A stretch of DNA of 39,294 nt from CAZUQH01 sp964622465 (lineage in GTDB: Bacteria > CG03 > CAZUQH01), in assembly GCA_964622465.1 (NCBI GenBank), contig CAZUQH010000006.1, forward strand, positions 1-39,294, read 5' to 3'. Positions 7,586 through 15,742 of this stretch are shown here, piece after piece (the first letter of the stretch is position 1; each line of letters starts with the position of its first letter). The position numbers and the translations under genes are program-made. The notes under the pieces were generated by a model. It was given only the letters and a program-made list of their open reading frames with translations. It had not been told where the DNA came from and searched no databases.

Positions 7586-8693
7586 AAAGAATGATAACAT
7601 ACAGGACGACCCTCGCAAGATAACCTTGATACCGGGTGACGGAATTGGACCGGAAATCGTGGACGTTACGCGTCAACTGGTGGATGCCCTCGGCATTCCA
7701 ATAGAATGGGACATTCAGGAAGCAGGTATTAACATAATGGAAAAATATGGTACCCCGCTGCCAGATTTAGTGCTTGAGTCAATAAAACGAAACAAGGTGG
7801 CACTTAAAGGGCCTATAACTACGCCGGTTGGGACCGGTTTTAGAAGCGTAAACGTAGCATTGCGGCAAAAGCTCGACCTGTACGTATGTTTGCGGCCTTA
7901 TAAAACGTATCCCGGGGTTCAGTCAAAATACGAGGGAGTCGACCTTGTTATCGTACGTGAGAATACCGAGGACCTGTATGCAGGTATCGAATTTAAGAAA
8001 GACCAGAAAGAAACTCTCGAGTTGATTAACTGGCTTGGGAAACACGGTGCAAAGGTGCGGAGGGACTCTGGAATAAGCATAAAGCCGATTTCGGTTACTG
8101 CAACAGTCAGAATAGTTAATTTCGCTTTTGAATATGCACGGCAGCACGGCCGCAGGAAAGTCACTGCAGTACACAAAGCAAACATAATGAAGCACTCGGA
8201 TGGGCTTTTTCTCGAGGTCTTTCGCGACATAGCGAAAGATTATCCCGACATTGAATCAGAAGACAAAATTGTTGACAATATGTGTATGCAGCTTGTACAA
8301 AAACCGCATCTCTACGACGTGCTTGTTTTACCAAATCTGTATGGCGATATACTTAGCGACCTTTGCGCTGGCCTGGTAGGTGGTCTTGGAGTAGCACCGG
8401 GTGCGAATATAGGTACTGACATTGCGGTATTTGAAACGACTCATGGGAGTGCGCCGAAGTATGCAGGAAAAAACAGGGTAAATCCTACTGCAATGATACT
8501 TTCAGCAAAAATGATGCTGGAGTACATCGGAGAAAACAAGGCGGCTCAAGCGCTGGAGCGAGCTGTTGCAGAGGTAATCAGAGAGGGTAAATCAGTGACC
8601 TATGATTTCAAACCGACGCCGGACGATTTTACCGCTGTCGGTACCGTAGAGATGGGGAATGCTATCCTGGAGAAGTTGGTTGGTTCGCGATGA
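7566..8693 (+). CDS. icd: Isocitrate dehydrogenase, probably NADP-dependent
   Basis: 375-residue beta-decarboxylating dehydrogenase converting isocitrate to 2-oxoglutarate and CO2. The isocitrate site is intact: S94 and N96 in RSVNVALR, R100, R110 (CLRP) and R131 (VRENTEDLYAGIE), equivalent to E. coli Icd S113, N115, R119, R129 and R153. Isopropylmalate dehydrogenases lack this Ser-x-Asn arrangement. K298, Y299 and V305 (APKYAGKNRV) correspond to the K344/Y345/V351 set that confers NADP preference in E. coli; NAD enzymes usually have Asp-Ile-Ala. The Arg equivalent to R395 is replaced by Pro. It overlaps the small hydratase subunit upstream and, by ATGA, ndk downstream. It probably supplies 2-oxoglutarate for glutamate synthesis. 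Confidence 0.88.
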   Translation: MASSKHKKNDNIQDDPRKITLIPGDGIGPEIVDVTRQLVDALGIPIEWDIQEAGINIMEKYGTPLPDLVLESIKRNKVALKGPITTPVGTGFRSVNVALRQKLDLYVCLRPYKTYPGVQSKYEGVDLVIVRENTEDLYAGIEFKKDQKETLELINWLGKHGAKVRRDSGISIKPISVTATVRIVNFAFEYARQHGRRKVTAVHKANIMKHSDGLFLEVFRDIAKDYPDIESEDKIVDNMCMQLVQKPHLYDVLVLPNLYGDILSDLCAGLVGGLGVAPGANIGTDIAVFETTHGSAPKYAGKNRVNPTAMILSAKMMLEYIGENKAAQALERAVAEVIREGKSVTYDFKPTPDDFTAVGTVEMGNAILEKLVGSR

Positions 8694-9133
8694 CGGACAG
8701 GACGCTGGTAATTATAAAGCCAGATGCTCTGTGCCAAAGGATAGTCGGGAACGTTGTGTCTCGTCTTGAGCAGGACGGACTACGTCTGATTGCCGCACGG
8801 CTGGTATTAATGTCAGAAAATCAGGCGTCTGAATTCTATTCGTGTCATAAAGGAAAAGATTTCTATGAACCACTCGTGAAGTTTATGAGTTCCAATCCCT
8901 GTCTTGTAATGGTTTGGGAGGGAGAAAACGTGATAGACCGGGTCCGGGAGATTGCTGGTGCGACTGACCCGGTAGAAGCGAAAGATGGTACAATACGCCG
9001 GCAGTTTGCAAGGGATAACAGGCATAACGTTATCCATGCTTCTGACTCGCCAGCGACAGCGTCTCGCGAAATCAGTTTTTTCTTCAAAGAAAAAGAAATT
9101 TACCAATGGAGCGAAAAGGAGTATCGGAAATGA
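8690..9133 (+). CDS. ndk: Nucleoside diphosphate kinase
   Basis: 147-residue enzyme equilibrating nucleoside di- and triphosphates by a phosphohistidine intermediate. IIKPDA opens the protein and the active-site block NVIHASDS carries H116. The length is normal for bacterial Ndk (about 140-150). The start ATG overlaps the icd stop by ATGA, and the stop TGA overlaps the ackA start in the same way, so icd, ndk and ackA are translationally coupled. No unusual residues were noticed. Confidence 0.96.
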   Translation: MTDRTLVIIKPDALCQRIVGNVVSRLEQDGLRLIAARLVLMSENQASEFYSCHKGKDFYEPLVKFMSSNPCLVMVWEGENVIDRVREIAGATDPVEAKDGTIRRQFARDNRHNVIHASDSPATASREISFFFKEKEIYQWSEKEYRK

Positions 9134-10341
9134 AAGTACTGGTTTTGAACTGTGGTTCGTCTTCAATTAAGTATCAACTCCTAAAAATGGGTACAGAAAA
9201 AATGTTAGCGCATGGGTTACTGGACAGAATCGGGATGCATGATTCTGTTTTGCACCATAGTTTTCTGGAAGCGAAGAAAGAGCGTCAGATTACGTTGGTA
9301 CGTCCAGTTACGACTCATGCGGGTGGAATTTCATGGATTACTGAACTTCTTCTTGACGGCGAAATAGGCGTCATTTCGGACAAAAAGGAAATAACAGTAA
9401 TAGGGCATAGGGTGGTTCATGGTGGAGAGAAATTTACCGAACCGGTACTCATAAACGAAGAAGTAAAAGAAGATATACGTAAATGCATTCCTCTTGCTCC
9501 TCTGCATAATCCACACAATTTGACCGGGATAATTGCTTGTGAAAAGGAATTTCCAGGTATTCCACAGGCCGCAGTATTTGATACTGCTTTCCACCAGACA
9601 ATGCCCGCCTATGCTTATACATACGCATTACCTTATGAATTTTACGTTAAATATAAGATTCGCCGTTATGGATTTCACGGCACTTCTCACGAGTACGTAA
9701 GCGAACACACGGCTAAACTGCTCAAGAAACCGTTACGTCAGTTACGGTTGATAACCTGCCATCTTGGAAATGGCTGTAGCATTACTGCGATTGACAGGGG
9801 AAAAGTAATTGATACTTCTATGGGGTTTACTCCTCTTGAAGGACTTGTTATGGGCACACGTTGTGGAGACATAGACCCTTCAATAGTAGCTTTTTTGCTT
9901 GGCAAGGAAGACATGACTCCATCTAGTGTTGACCATCTGTTGAATAGTCAGAGTGGCCTGCTTGGGATTTCGGGAATTTCAAGGGACATGAGAGATTTGA
10001 TTGAACATACTTCTGAAGGCGACAAGCGTGCACGCCTTGCGATAGAGATATTCGTGTACCGTGTGAAAAAATACATAGGTGCTTATGTATCTATACTTAA
10101 TGGTGTAGATGCTATCGTATTTACAGCAGGTATTGGAGAAAATGCTCCCTTGGTTCGTGAGCTCATTTGTCAGGGGATGGACTGGCTTGGAGTTAAACTG
10201 GATAAAAGAAGTAATCAGCTGGCCGTAGAAGGAATAGAACGGATGATAAGTTCGCGTGCTTCTAAGGTCAAAATTCTTGTTGTCCCAACAAATGAAGGCA
10301 TTCTGATTGCCAGGGCTGCAGCAAAACTTGTAGCGAAGTAA
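9130..10341 (+). CDS. ackA: Acetate kinase
   Basis: 403-residue ASKHA-fold kinase interconverting acetyl phosphate + ADP and acetate + ATP. ATG 9130 is chosen because VLNCGSSSIKYQLL, the phosphate-1 motif, follows at once and the codon overlaps the ndk stop (ATGA); an in-frame ATG at 9106 would add eight ndk-overlapping residues. Other signatures are FDTAFHQTMP, GFHGTSHEYV, CHLGNGCS and TAGIGENAPLVR. It gives ATP by substrate-level phosphorylation in acetate-forming fermentation or activates acetate. Phosphotransacetylase is not in this window. Confidence 0.96.
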   Translation: MKVLVLNCGSSSIKYQLLKMGTEKMLAHGLLDRIGMHDSVLHHSFLEAKKERQITLVRPVTTHAGGISWITELLLDGEIGVISDKKEITVIGHRVVHGGEKFTEPVLINEEVKEDIRKCIPLAPLHNPHNLTGIIACEKEFPGIPQAAVFDTAFHQTMPAYAYTYALPYEFYVKYKIRRYGFHGTSHEYVSEHTAKLLKKPLRQLRLITCHLGNGCSITAIDRGKVIDTSMGFTPLEGLVMGTRCGDIDPSIVAFLLGKEDMTPSSVDHLLNSQSGLLGISGISRDMRDLIEHTSEGDKRARLAIEIFVYRVKKYIGAYVSILNGVDAIVFTAGIGENAPLVRELICQGMDWLGVKLDKRSNQLAVEGIERMISSRASKVKILVVPTNEGILIARAAAKLVAK

Positions 10342-10351
10342 CAAATAATCC

Positions 10352-10380
10352 TTGACAGTAGCAGGTCAATTTATTATCAT
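10352..10380 (+). promoter_or_regulatory. Sigma70-type promoter upstream of rpmF
   Basis: TTGACA (10352-10357), 17-bp spacer, TATCAT (10375-10380) in the 50-nt gap between ackA and rpmF. Transcription would begin near 10387, only about 5 nt before the rpmF ATG, and there is no purine-rich ribosome site in front of rpmF, so the mRNA would be nearly leaderless. It would drive the rpmF-plsX-fab operon. The alternative -10 TATTAT (10372-10377) gives a poor 14-bp spacer. Confidence 0.5.
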
Positions 10381-10391
10381 TTACGCTGAAA

Positions 10392-10580
10392 ATGGCAAAT
10401 CCAAAGAGAAGGCATTCAAAATCGAGAAGGGATAAGCGCCGAGCCAACTGGAAGGCGGAAGCTGCTAATACCTCTTTGTGCCCTCAATGTCACCAGCCAA
10501 AACTATCACATATGGTCTGTCCGCATTGTGGTTATTATAATGGCAAGCATATAATCACAGTGGCGGAGCCGAAAAAGTAA
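10392..10580 (+). CDS. rpmF: 50S ribosomal protein L32, zinc-binding form
   Basis: 62-residue L32 beginning MANPKRRHSKSRRDKRRANW, rich in Arg/Lys for rRNA binding. Four cysteines (C30, C33, C43, C46) form a CxxC...CxxC zinc ribbon, the C+ form of the protein; some bacteria carry a C- paralogue under zinc limitation. rpmF followed by plsX and fab genes is a widespread bacterial order. plsX starts 6 nt after the stop. Possible promoter and near-leaderless start are noted separately. Confidence 0.96.
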   Translation: MANPKRRHSKSRRDKRRANWKAEAANTSLCPQCHQPKLSHMVCPHCGYYNGKHIITVAEPKK

Positions 10581-10586
10581 TACAAA

Positions 10587-11582
10587 ATGCCTGATAAGAT
10601 TGTGGTTGATGCAATGGGTGGCGATTTTGCACCAAAGGTCGTTATTCAGGGTGCATATCTAGCTCAAGCACAAATGGGAATCAGTAGTCTTGTCTTAGTT
10701 GGAGACGAAGCACGTCTAAAAACCCTGATAGCACAACTCCCATCACCTGGTTTAAAGGCAGAGATTTTGCACGCGAGTCAGACCATACAGATGGATGAAA
10801 GCCCTGTCATTGCCTGTAGAAAAAAACCAAATTCGTCTATTATGGTTGGTTTAAAATATCTCAAAGATGGCCATGCGTCTGGATTTGTATCTGCTGGCAA
10901 TTCAGGAGCAGTAATGACAGCAGGATATATGATTCTTGGGTGTATTCCTGGCATTTCAAGACCAGCGATTGCGTCACTTTTTCCTGTTGGTCATGGCAGG
11001 GCTATAATATTGGATGTAGGTGCTAATGTTGACTGTTGTGCAGAACATCTTTTACAGTTTGCAAGGTTAGGTTCTGCTTACGCACAGGTAATATTTGGCA
11101 AGAAAAACCCAAGTATCGGATTGTTAAATATAGGCACTGAGAAAGGTAAAGGAAATAGACTTACTATTAGTACATACAAACTTCTTGAAGCAAGTAATCT
11201 TAATTTCTATGGAAATATAGAAGGTTTTGACATAAGTAATGACGTGGTAGATGTAATTGTGTGCGACGGCTTTGTCGGTAACGTTATCGTTAAGGTGTAT
11301 GAAGGTATAACCAATTGGATAAGAACTGAAATGTTTGACGAGAGTTCCAAATCTAAGAGTAAAAAATATGTTCGGGACCGGTTTACAAGCGTAGATGAAA
11401 AACTGAACTATGAGAAATATGGCGGCTTGCCGTTGCTTGGATTGAATGGCGTTTGCATAATAGCTCATGGTTCATCAAGTGAACGTGCAATTGCATATGC
11501 TATTCGAGCTGCTTCGGAAACGGTGAAAAGTAACCTGATTAACAGAATTACTGATGCATTTGCGAGACAAATTCATGTCTAG
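10587..11582 (+). CDS. plsX: Phosphate acyltransferase PlsX
   Basis: 331-residue enzyme making acyl-phosphate from acyl-ACP, the first step of PlsX/PlsY phospholipid synthesis. IVVDAMGGDFAP at the N-terminus, SAGNSGAVMTAG, and GLLNIGTEKGKGN are diagnostic. Length is normal. It lies between rpmF and fabH, and its end overlaps the chosen fabH start by 8 nt. Together with the plsC gene at the end of the window it covers two steps of phosphatidate synthesis; plsY is not seen here. Confidence 0.95.
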   Translation: MPDKIVVDAMGGDFAPKVVIQGAYLAQAQMGISSLVLVGDEARLKTLIAQLPSPGLKAEILHASQTIQMDESPVIACRKKPNSSIMVGLKYLKDGHASGFVSAGNSGAVMTAGYMILGCIPGISRPAIASLFPVGHGRAIILDVGANVDCCAEHLLQFARLGSAYAQVIFGKKNPSIGLLNIGTEKGKGNRLTISTYKLLEASNLNFYGNIEGFDISNDVVDVIVCDGFVGNVIVKVYEGITNWIRTEMFDESSKSKSKKYVRDRFTSVDEKLNYEKYGGLPLLGLNGVCIIAHGSSSERAIAYAIRAASETVKSNLINRITDAFARQIHV

Positions 11583-12549
11583 AATTGTTTCCACTGGTTC
11601 TTATGTTCCAGAAAAGATTCTTACAAATTTTGACCTGGAGAAAATGGTCGATACTTCTAATGAATGGATTATGACCAGGACAGGAATAAAAGAACGCCGG
11701 ATTGCGTCGGCTGAACAGGCGACAAGCGACCTTGCTATAGAGGCAGGGAGGCAGGCGATTGAAAGGGCAGGTTGCTCTAAAGAAGAAGTCGACCTCCTTA
11801 TAATCGCTACAATTACACCGGATATGTTATTCCCATCTACTGCGTGTATAGTCCAGCATAAACTTGGCCTGAAGCAAATTGCTGCTTTTGACCTGAGCGC
11901 CGCATGTGCTGGTTTTATTTATTCACTTGCAACCGCTGATACACTCATAAATTCCGGTGGTTATAAATGCGCTCTGGTGATAGCAAGTGAGACACTTACG
12001 AGGATTACTGATTGGCAGGACAGGTCGAGTTGCGTATTGTTTGGAGATGGTGCAGGTGCCTGTGTTTTGAAGCCAGATGATGATAATGCTGGTTTTATCG
12101 GGTTTGATTTGCATGCAGATGGTAAATACGGTGACCTGTTATATCAACCAGCTGGTGGTTCGCGCCTGCCTGCAAGCCACGAAACAGTTAACGCAAGGCA
12201 GCATACTATCCAGATGAAAGGTAACGAAGTTTTCAAGGTATCTATAAATAGCATGGCCGATTCAGCGGAATCATTGCTTGATAAGCATAAGGTAAAACCA
12301 GAAGACATCGCTCTGGTAATACCACACCAGGCAAACTTGAGGATTATTCGTGGGTTGGCGAAGAAACTGACTATTCCAATGGCCCGGGTTGCAGTAAATA
12401 TAGACAGGTATGGGAATATGTCGGCAGCAACTGTAGCCGTTGCTCTGGATGAAGCCGTGCAGAGTGGTCGCGTAAAACAGGGTGACCTTATATTACTTGT
12501 TGCTTTTGGTGGCGGCTTTACCTGGGGTTCAGCACTCGTAAGATTGTGA
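11575..12549 (+). CDS. fabH: 3-oxoacyl-ACP synthase III
   Basis: 324-residue thiolase-fold condensing enzyme that starts fatty acid synthesis from acetyl-CoA and malonyl-ACP. Catalytic triad is complete: C111 (SAACAGF), H251 (IPHQANLRI) and N281 (RYGNMSAA). ATG 11575 gives the usual N-terminus (MSRIVSTGSYVPEKIL); the ATG at 11554 would add seven residues overlapping plsX. FabG follows after 16 nt. FabD, normally next to FabH in this operon type, is absent. Confidence 0.95.
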   Translation: MSRIVSTGSYVPEKILTNFDLEKMVDTSNEWIMTRTGIKERRIASAEQATSDLAIEAGRQAIERAGCSKEEVDLLIIATITPDMLFPSTACIVQHKLGLKQIAAFDLSAACAGFIYSLATADTLINSGGYKCALVIASETLTRITDWQDRSSCVLFGDGAGACVLKPDDDNAGFIGFDLHADGKYGDLLYQPAGGSRLPASHETVNARQHTIQMKGNEVFKVSINSMADSAESLLDKHKVKPEDIALVIPHQANLRIIRGLAKKLTIPMARVAVNIDRYGNMSAATVAVALDEAVQSGRVKQGDLILLVAFGGGFTWGSALVRL

Positions 12550-12565
12550 GAAAAAGGATATATGT

Positions 12566-13321
12566 ATGGATTTGAAAGACAAGGTTGCGATAGTAACCGG
12601 CGGAGCACAGGGAATTGGTTATGCGATTACAGGCAAGCTCCTGCGCGCTGGTGCTTGTGTAGCGATAGGTGACATCAACTTGCCCGAAGTAGAGAAAGCG
12701 GCAAGAGAACTATCAAAGAGTGATAAGGAGTATGCTGAAGAAAACATTGCAGGTTACCTGCTGGATGTGACTGATATAAAGAGTTGCGAGAGTTTTGTTG
12801 CCAGGACTATTGACAAGCTTGGCAGGATAGATATACTGGTGAACAATGCAGGTATAACTAAGGATAATTTGGTTATCAGAATGAGCGACGATGAGTGGGA
12901 CAAAGTACTTGCCGTGAATCTTAAGGGTAGCTTCAATATGATTCGTGCATGTACCAGGCAAATGATGAAACAGCGGTACGGAAAAATAATAAATATGTCC
13001 TCTATAATAGGTATTATAGGAAATCCGGGACAGGCAAATTACGCTAGTTCCAAAGGTGGATTGATTGCTTTGACAAAAAGTTGCGCAAGAGAACTTGCAA
13101 GCCGCAACATAACAGTAAACGCAATAGCACCTGGTTTCATAAAGACGAGAATGACCAATGTACTTTCAGACACGCAGAAACAGGAACTTGAAAAACAAAT
13201 CCCGCTTGGTCGCATTGGTCTTCCTGAAGATGTAGCAAATCTATGTTTATTCCTGGCGGGTTCTGAATCCGACTACATCACCGGTGAAGTGATCCGGGTT
13301 GATGGCGGGATGGCGATTTAA
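12566..13321 (+). CDS. fabG: 3-oxoacyl-ACP reductase
   Basis: 251-residue classical SDR performing the NADPH-dependent first reduction of each elongation cycle. TGGAQGIG binds cofactor, NNAG is at 93-96, and the catalytic tetrad is N118, S146, Y159 (NYASSKGG) and K163. The C-terminal DYITGEVIRVDGGMAI is typical of FabG. ATG 12566 lies downstream of AAAAAGGA. acpP follows 31 nt after the stop. Confidence 0.94.
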   Translation: MDLKDKVAIVTGGAQGIGYAITGKLLRAGACVAIGDINLPEVEKAARELSKSDKEYAEENIAGYLLDVTDIKSCESFVARTIDKLGRIDILVNNAGITKDNLVIRMSDDEWDKVLAVNLKGSFNMIRACTRQMMKQRYGKIINMSSIIGIIGNPGQANYASSKGGLIALTKSCARELASRNITVNAIAPGFIKTRMTNVLSDTQKQELEKQIPLGRIGLPEDVANLCLFLAGSESDYITGEVIRVDGGMAI

Positions 13322-13352
13322 TACGCGATATATTAAAAATGGAGGTGTTGGT

Positions 13353-13595
13353 ATGTCAGTAGAAGAAGATGTCAAGCAGATTATCAGTGAGCATCTCGGT
13401 GTTGACATTGGACAGGTAACACCAGAGGCATCGTTTGTCAATGACCTGGGAGCAGATTCTCTGGATACCGTCGAGCTGGTAATGGCTCTTGAGGAAAAGT
13501 TCGATCTGGAAATCCCTGACGAGGAAGCAGAAAAACTTGATACAGTTGGCAAGGCTATTGGTTACATAAAACAGCACCAGGAAGAAAAGGCCTGA
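13353..13595 (+). CDS. acpP: Acyl carrier protein
   Basis: 80-residue acidic four-helix carrier. S36 in GADSLDTVEL is the 4'-phosphopantetheine attachment site. ATG 13353 is chosen because a strong GGAGGTG ribosome site lies just upstream and the protein then has the usual ACP length; the longer frame from 13299 would overlap fabG. The strong site fits the high demand for ACP. A palindromic repeat occupies the gap to fabF. Confidence 0.97.
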   Translation: MSVEEDVKQIISEHLGVDIGQVTPEASFVNDLGADSLDTVELVMALEEKFDLEIPDEEAEKLDTVGKAIGYIKQHQEEKA

Positions 13596-13596
13596 G

Positions 13597-13722
13597 TTGC
13601 CGTTGCGAGGTATCTTTTAGGAGACGGCGGGCAATTCCATTAGTGTTACGGGATTGCTTACGCAACCTACGCAACCTGAAGGTTGCGGCTACAGCTTGGC
13701 GGCTACCGCGGCTCGCAATAAC
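13597..13722. repeat. Full, expanded and diverged copy of the palindromic repeat between acpP and fabF
   Basis: Outer ends CGTTGCGAG (13601-13609) and CTCGCAATAAC (13712-13722) match the family ends with small changes. The inner left arm is decayed (GGCAATTCC), the centre is ATTAGTGTTAC (13639-13649), and the inner right arm is GGGATTGCTTACG (13650-13662). The right outer arm is enlarged by an extra hairpin containing GCAACCTGAAGGTTGC. Starts two bases after the acpP stop and ends 18 nt before fabF. No T-run follows, so I do not call it a terminator, but RNA hairpins here could set the acpP to fabF expression ratio. Confidence 0.75.
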
Positions 13723-13740
13723 AGGTAAAGGACAAAAGTT

Positions 13741-14985
13741 GTGGCAAGAAGACGTGCGGTTATAACAGGAATGGGCGTTATTACGCCAATTGGCAATACT
13801 CTTGACGAGTATTGCGAAGGCCTGCTCGCTGGAAAGTCGGGTATCGGTCAGATTTCTCTTTTTGATGCGAGTCAATATTCTTCAAGAATAGCAGGTGAAG
13901 TTAAGAATTTTGACCCGGTTAAATATATTGACAGAAAGTGCATCCCACGGATGGATAGGTTTGCACAGTTTGCCGTTGCAGCAGCGGCGCAGGCAATTGA
14001 GAACTCGGGTCTGGACATATCAAAAGAAGACCCATACCGTATCGGCGTAGTTTGCGGCACCGGAATCGGCGGCCTGAAGACGCTGGAGCGAGAAGTTGGC
14101 GTTTTACTATCAAAGGGTCCGTTACGCGTTAGTCCGTTCTTTATCCCTATGCTTATTACAAATATTTCGCCAGGCGAAATTGCGATAATGTACGGATTTA
14201 AAGGTCCTAACTATTCGGTCTCAAGTGCCTGCGCTTCAAGTTCACATGCCCTTGGCGATGCACTCCGGCTTATCCGGGATAATAAGGTAGATGTTATCAT
14301 TTCTGGTGGGTCAGAAGCGGCTATTACACCTGTCGGGCTTGCTGGTTTTTGCTCTATGAAGGCGCTTTCAACGAGAAACGACGACCCGGAACACGCATCA
14401 CGTCCGTTTGATAAAGACCGCGATGGTTTTATTATGTCTGAAGGTGCCGGGATTCTTGTTATAGAAGAACTGGAACATGCTCGTAGCCGGGGTGCTCGTA
14501 TTTTTGCAGAACTCGCTGGATATGGAGCAACTGACGATGCATATCACATTACTGCGCCAGACCCATCCGGTGAGGCGCCAGCTGGCAGCATGAAGATGGC
14601 TATCAATGATGCCGGATTAAGCCCCGAGGATATTGATTACGTGAATGCACACGGCACCTCAACTCCACTTAATGACAAATCAGAAACGCTTGCAATAAAG
14701 AAGGCCTTTGGCGAACATGCACGTAAACTCGCGGTATCATCCACAAAATCAATGCTTGGTCATATGCTTGGTGCTGCTGGAGCAGTAGAAATAATTGCAT
14801 CAGTCCTTTGTATGAATAAAGGGATGGTACATGCAACAGTAAATTACCAGACGCCCGACCCTGATTGCGACCTGGATTACGTACCAAATAATCCAAGAGA
14901 AATGGAAGTTAATTCCTTAATATCAAATTCGCTCGGTTTTGGTGGACATAATGCTACATTGGTAGTATGTCGTTATGCAGAATGA
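13741..14985 (+). CDS. fabF: 3-oxoacyl-ACP synthase II
   Basis: 414-residue elongating condensing enzyme. C164 (SSACASSSHA), H304 (NAHGTSTPLND) and H341 (SMLGHMLGAAG) form the Cys-His-His active site. It starts at GTG 13741 after AAAGGA; the N-terminus (ARRRAVITGMGVITPIG) is standard. It extends acyl-ACP chains using malonyl-ACP. It overlaps rnc by 11 nt, a conserved fabF-rnc linkage in many bacteria. Confidence 0.95.
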   Translation: MARRRAVITGMGVITPIGNTLDEYCEGLLAGKSGIGQISLFDASQYSSRIAGEVKNFDPVKYIDRKCIPRMDRFAQFAVAAAAQAIENSGLDISKEDPYRIGVVCGTGIGGLKTLEREVGVLLSKGPLRVSPFFIPMLITNISPGEIAIMYGFKGPNYSVSSACASSSHALGDALRLIRDNKVDVIISGGSEAAITPVGLAGFCSMKALSTRNDDPEHASRPFDKDRDGFIMSEGAGILVIEELEHARSRGARIFAELAGYGATDDAYHITAPDPSGEAPAGSMKMAINDAGLSPEDIDYVNAHGTSTPLNDKSETLAIKKAFGEHARKLAVSSTKSMLGHMLGAAGAVEIIASVLCMNKGMVHATVNYQTPDPDCDLDYVPNNPREMEVNSLISNSLGFGGHNATLVVCRYAE

Positions 14986-15664
14986 TATCCTCGCTGCAGA
15001 AAAAACGCTCGGTTTAAATTTTCAGGACAAATCGTTACTTGCCCTCGCACTTACCCATCGTTCCTATGCCCTGGAGCAAGGCCTGCCTGCTGACTATAAC
15101 AACGAGCGTCTCGAATTCTTGGGCGATGGCGTACTTAATCTGGTTGCTGCAGTGTACTTGTATAAGAAGTATCCAGACAAACAGGAAGGTGAACTCTCTC
15201 AACTAAGGGGCGTTCTTATCAGTCGTGATGGTCTCTACCGCTGGGCCAGGAAAATAGGTATTGCCAAGTTTATATTACTTGGCGCAGGTGAAGAAAAGAG
15301 CGGTGGAAGGAAGAAAAAACGGGTGATTGCGAGCACAATAGAAGCAGTCGCTGGCGCAGTATTCCTGGACAAGGGCTACGAAGCATCGGCCAAATTTGCA
15401 CTTAGTTATTTTGATTCACTGACGCGGATTAGAATAACCGAGTACAAAAACCGGCTGCAGACCATAGTTCAACAGCGGTATCACGAACCGCCGAAGTATG
15501 AGGTGCTAAAGGTTTTTGGGCCGCCGCACAGGCAGAAATTCCGTGTTGCAGTAATTATTGATGGTAAAACAATAGCGCTCTCTACTGGCTGGAGTAAGAA
15601 AGAAGCAGAGATAGATGCTGCGAGGAAAGCGCTCAGAAAAATGACTGCAAAGCAGCCATCCTGA
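14975..15664 (+). CDS. rnc: Ribonuclease III with an unusual active-site Ser
   Basis: 229-residue double-strand-specific RNase for rRNA and mRNA processing. The signature ERLEFLGDGVL gives E44, E47 and D51; the second metal-binding block reads ASTIEAVAGAVFLD, where the usual ADxxEA aspartate is S120, with E123 kept. A double-stranded RNA-binding domain covers about 155-225 (LQTIVQQRYHEPPKYEV...AEIDAARKAL). The last two residues and the stop codon lie inside a palindromic repeat starting at 15657, so the 3' end of the gene was altered by repeat insertion. Start ATG 14975 overlaps fabF. Confidence 0.92.
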   Translation: MQNDILAAEKTLGLNFQDKSLLALALTHRSYALEQGLPADYNNERLEFLGDGVLNLVAAVYLYKKYPDKQEGELSQLRGVLISRDGLYRWARKIGIAKFILLGAGEEKSGGRKKKRVIASTIEAVAGAVFLDKGYEASAKFALSYFDSLTRIRITEYKNRLQTIVQQRYHEPPKYEVLKVFGPPHRQKFRVAVIIDGKTIALSTGWSKKEAEIDAARKALRKMTAKQPS

Positions 15665-15725
15665 GCGTCAGCGAAGGATCCCATTTCTGTTACGAGATCC
15701 TTCAGACTTCGCCCTCATGATGACA
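15657..15725. repeat. Palindromic repeat, second arm type, overlapping the 3' end of rnc
   Basis: Left arm CATCCTGAGCG (15657-15667) with inner GCGAAGGATCCC (15671-15682); centre ATTTCTGTTAC (15683-15693); right inner arm GAGATCCTTC (15694-15703); outer end CTCATGATGACA (to 15725). The arm sequences differ from the GTCATTGCGAG type, but the centre and the ATGACA terminus are alike. It supplies the rnc stop codon and fills the gap before the acyl-CoA dehydrogenase gene. Confidence 0.75.
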
Positions 15726-15742
15726 GTCTCAGGAGGTAAAGT

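Noticed and set aside
13329..13334. TATATT as a -10 box for acpP
   Set aside because: No matching -35 hexamer at a suitable spacing.
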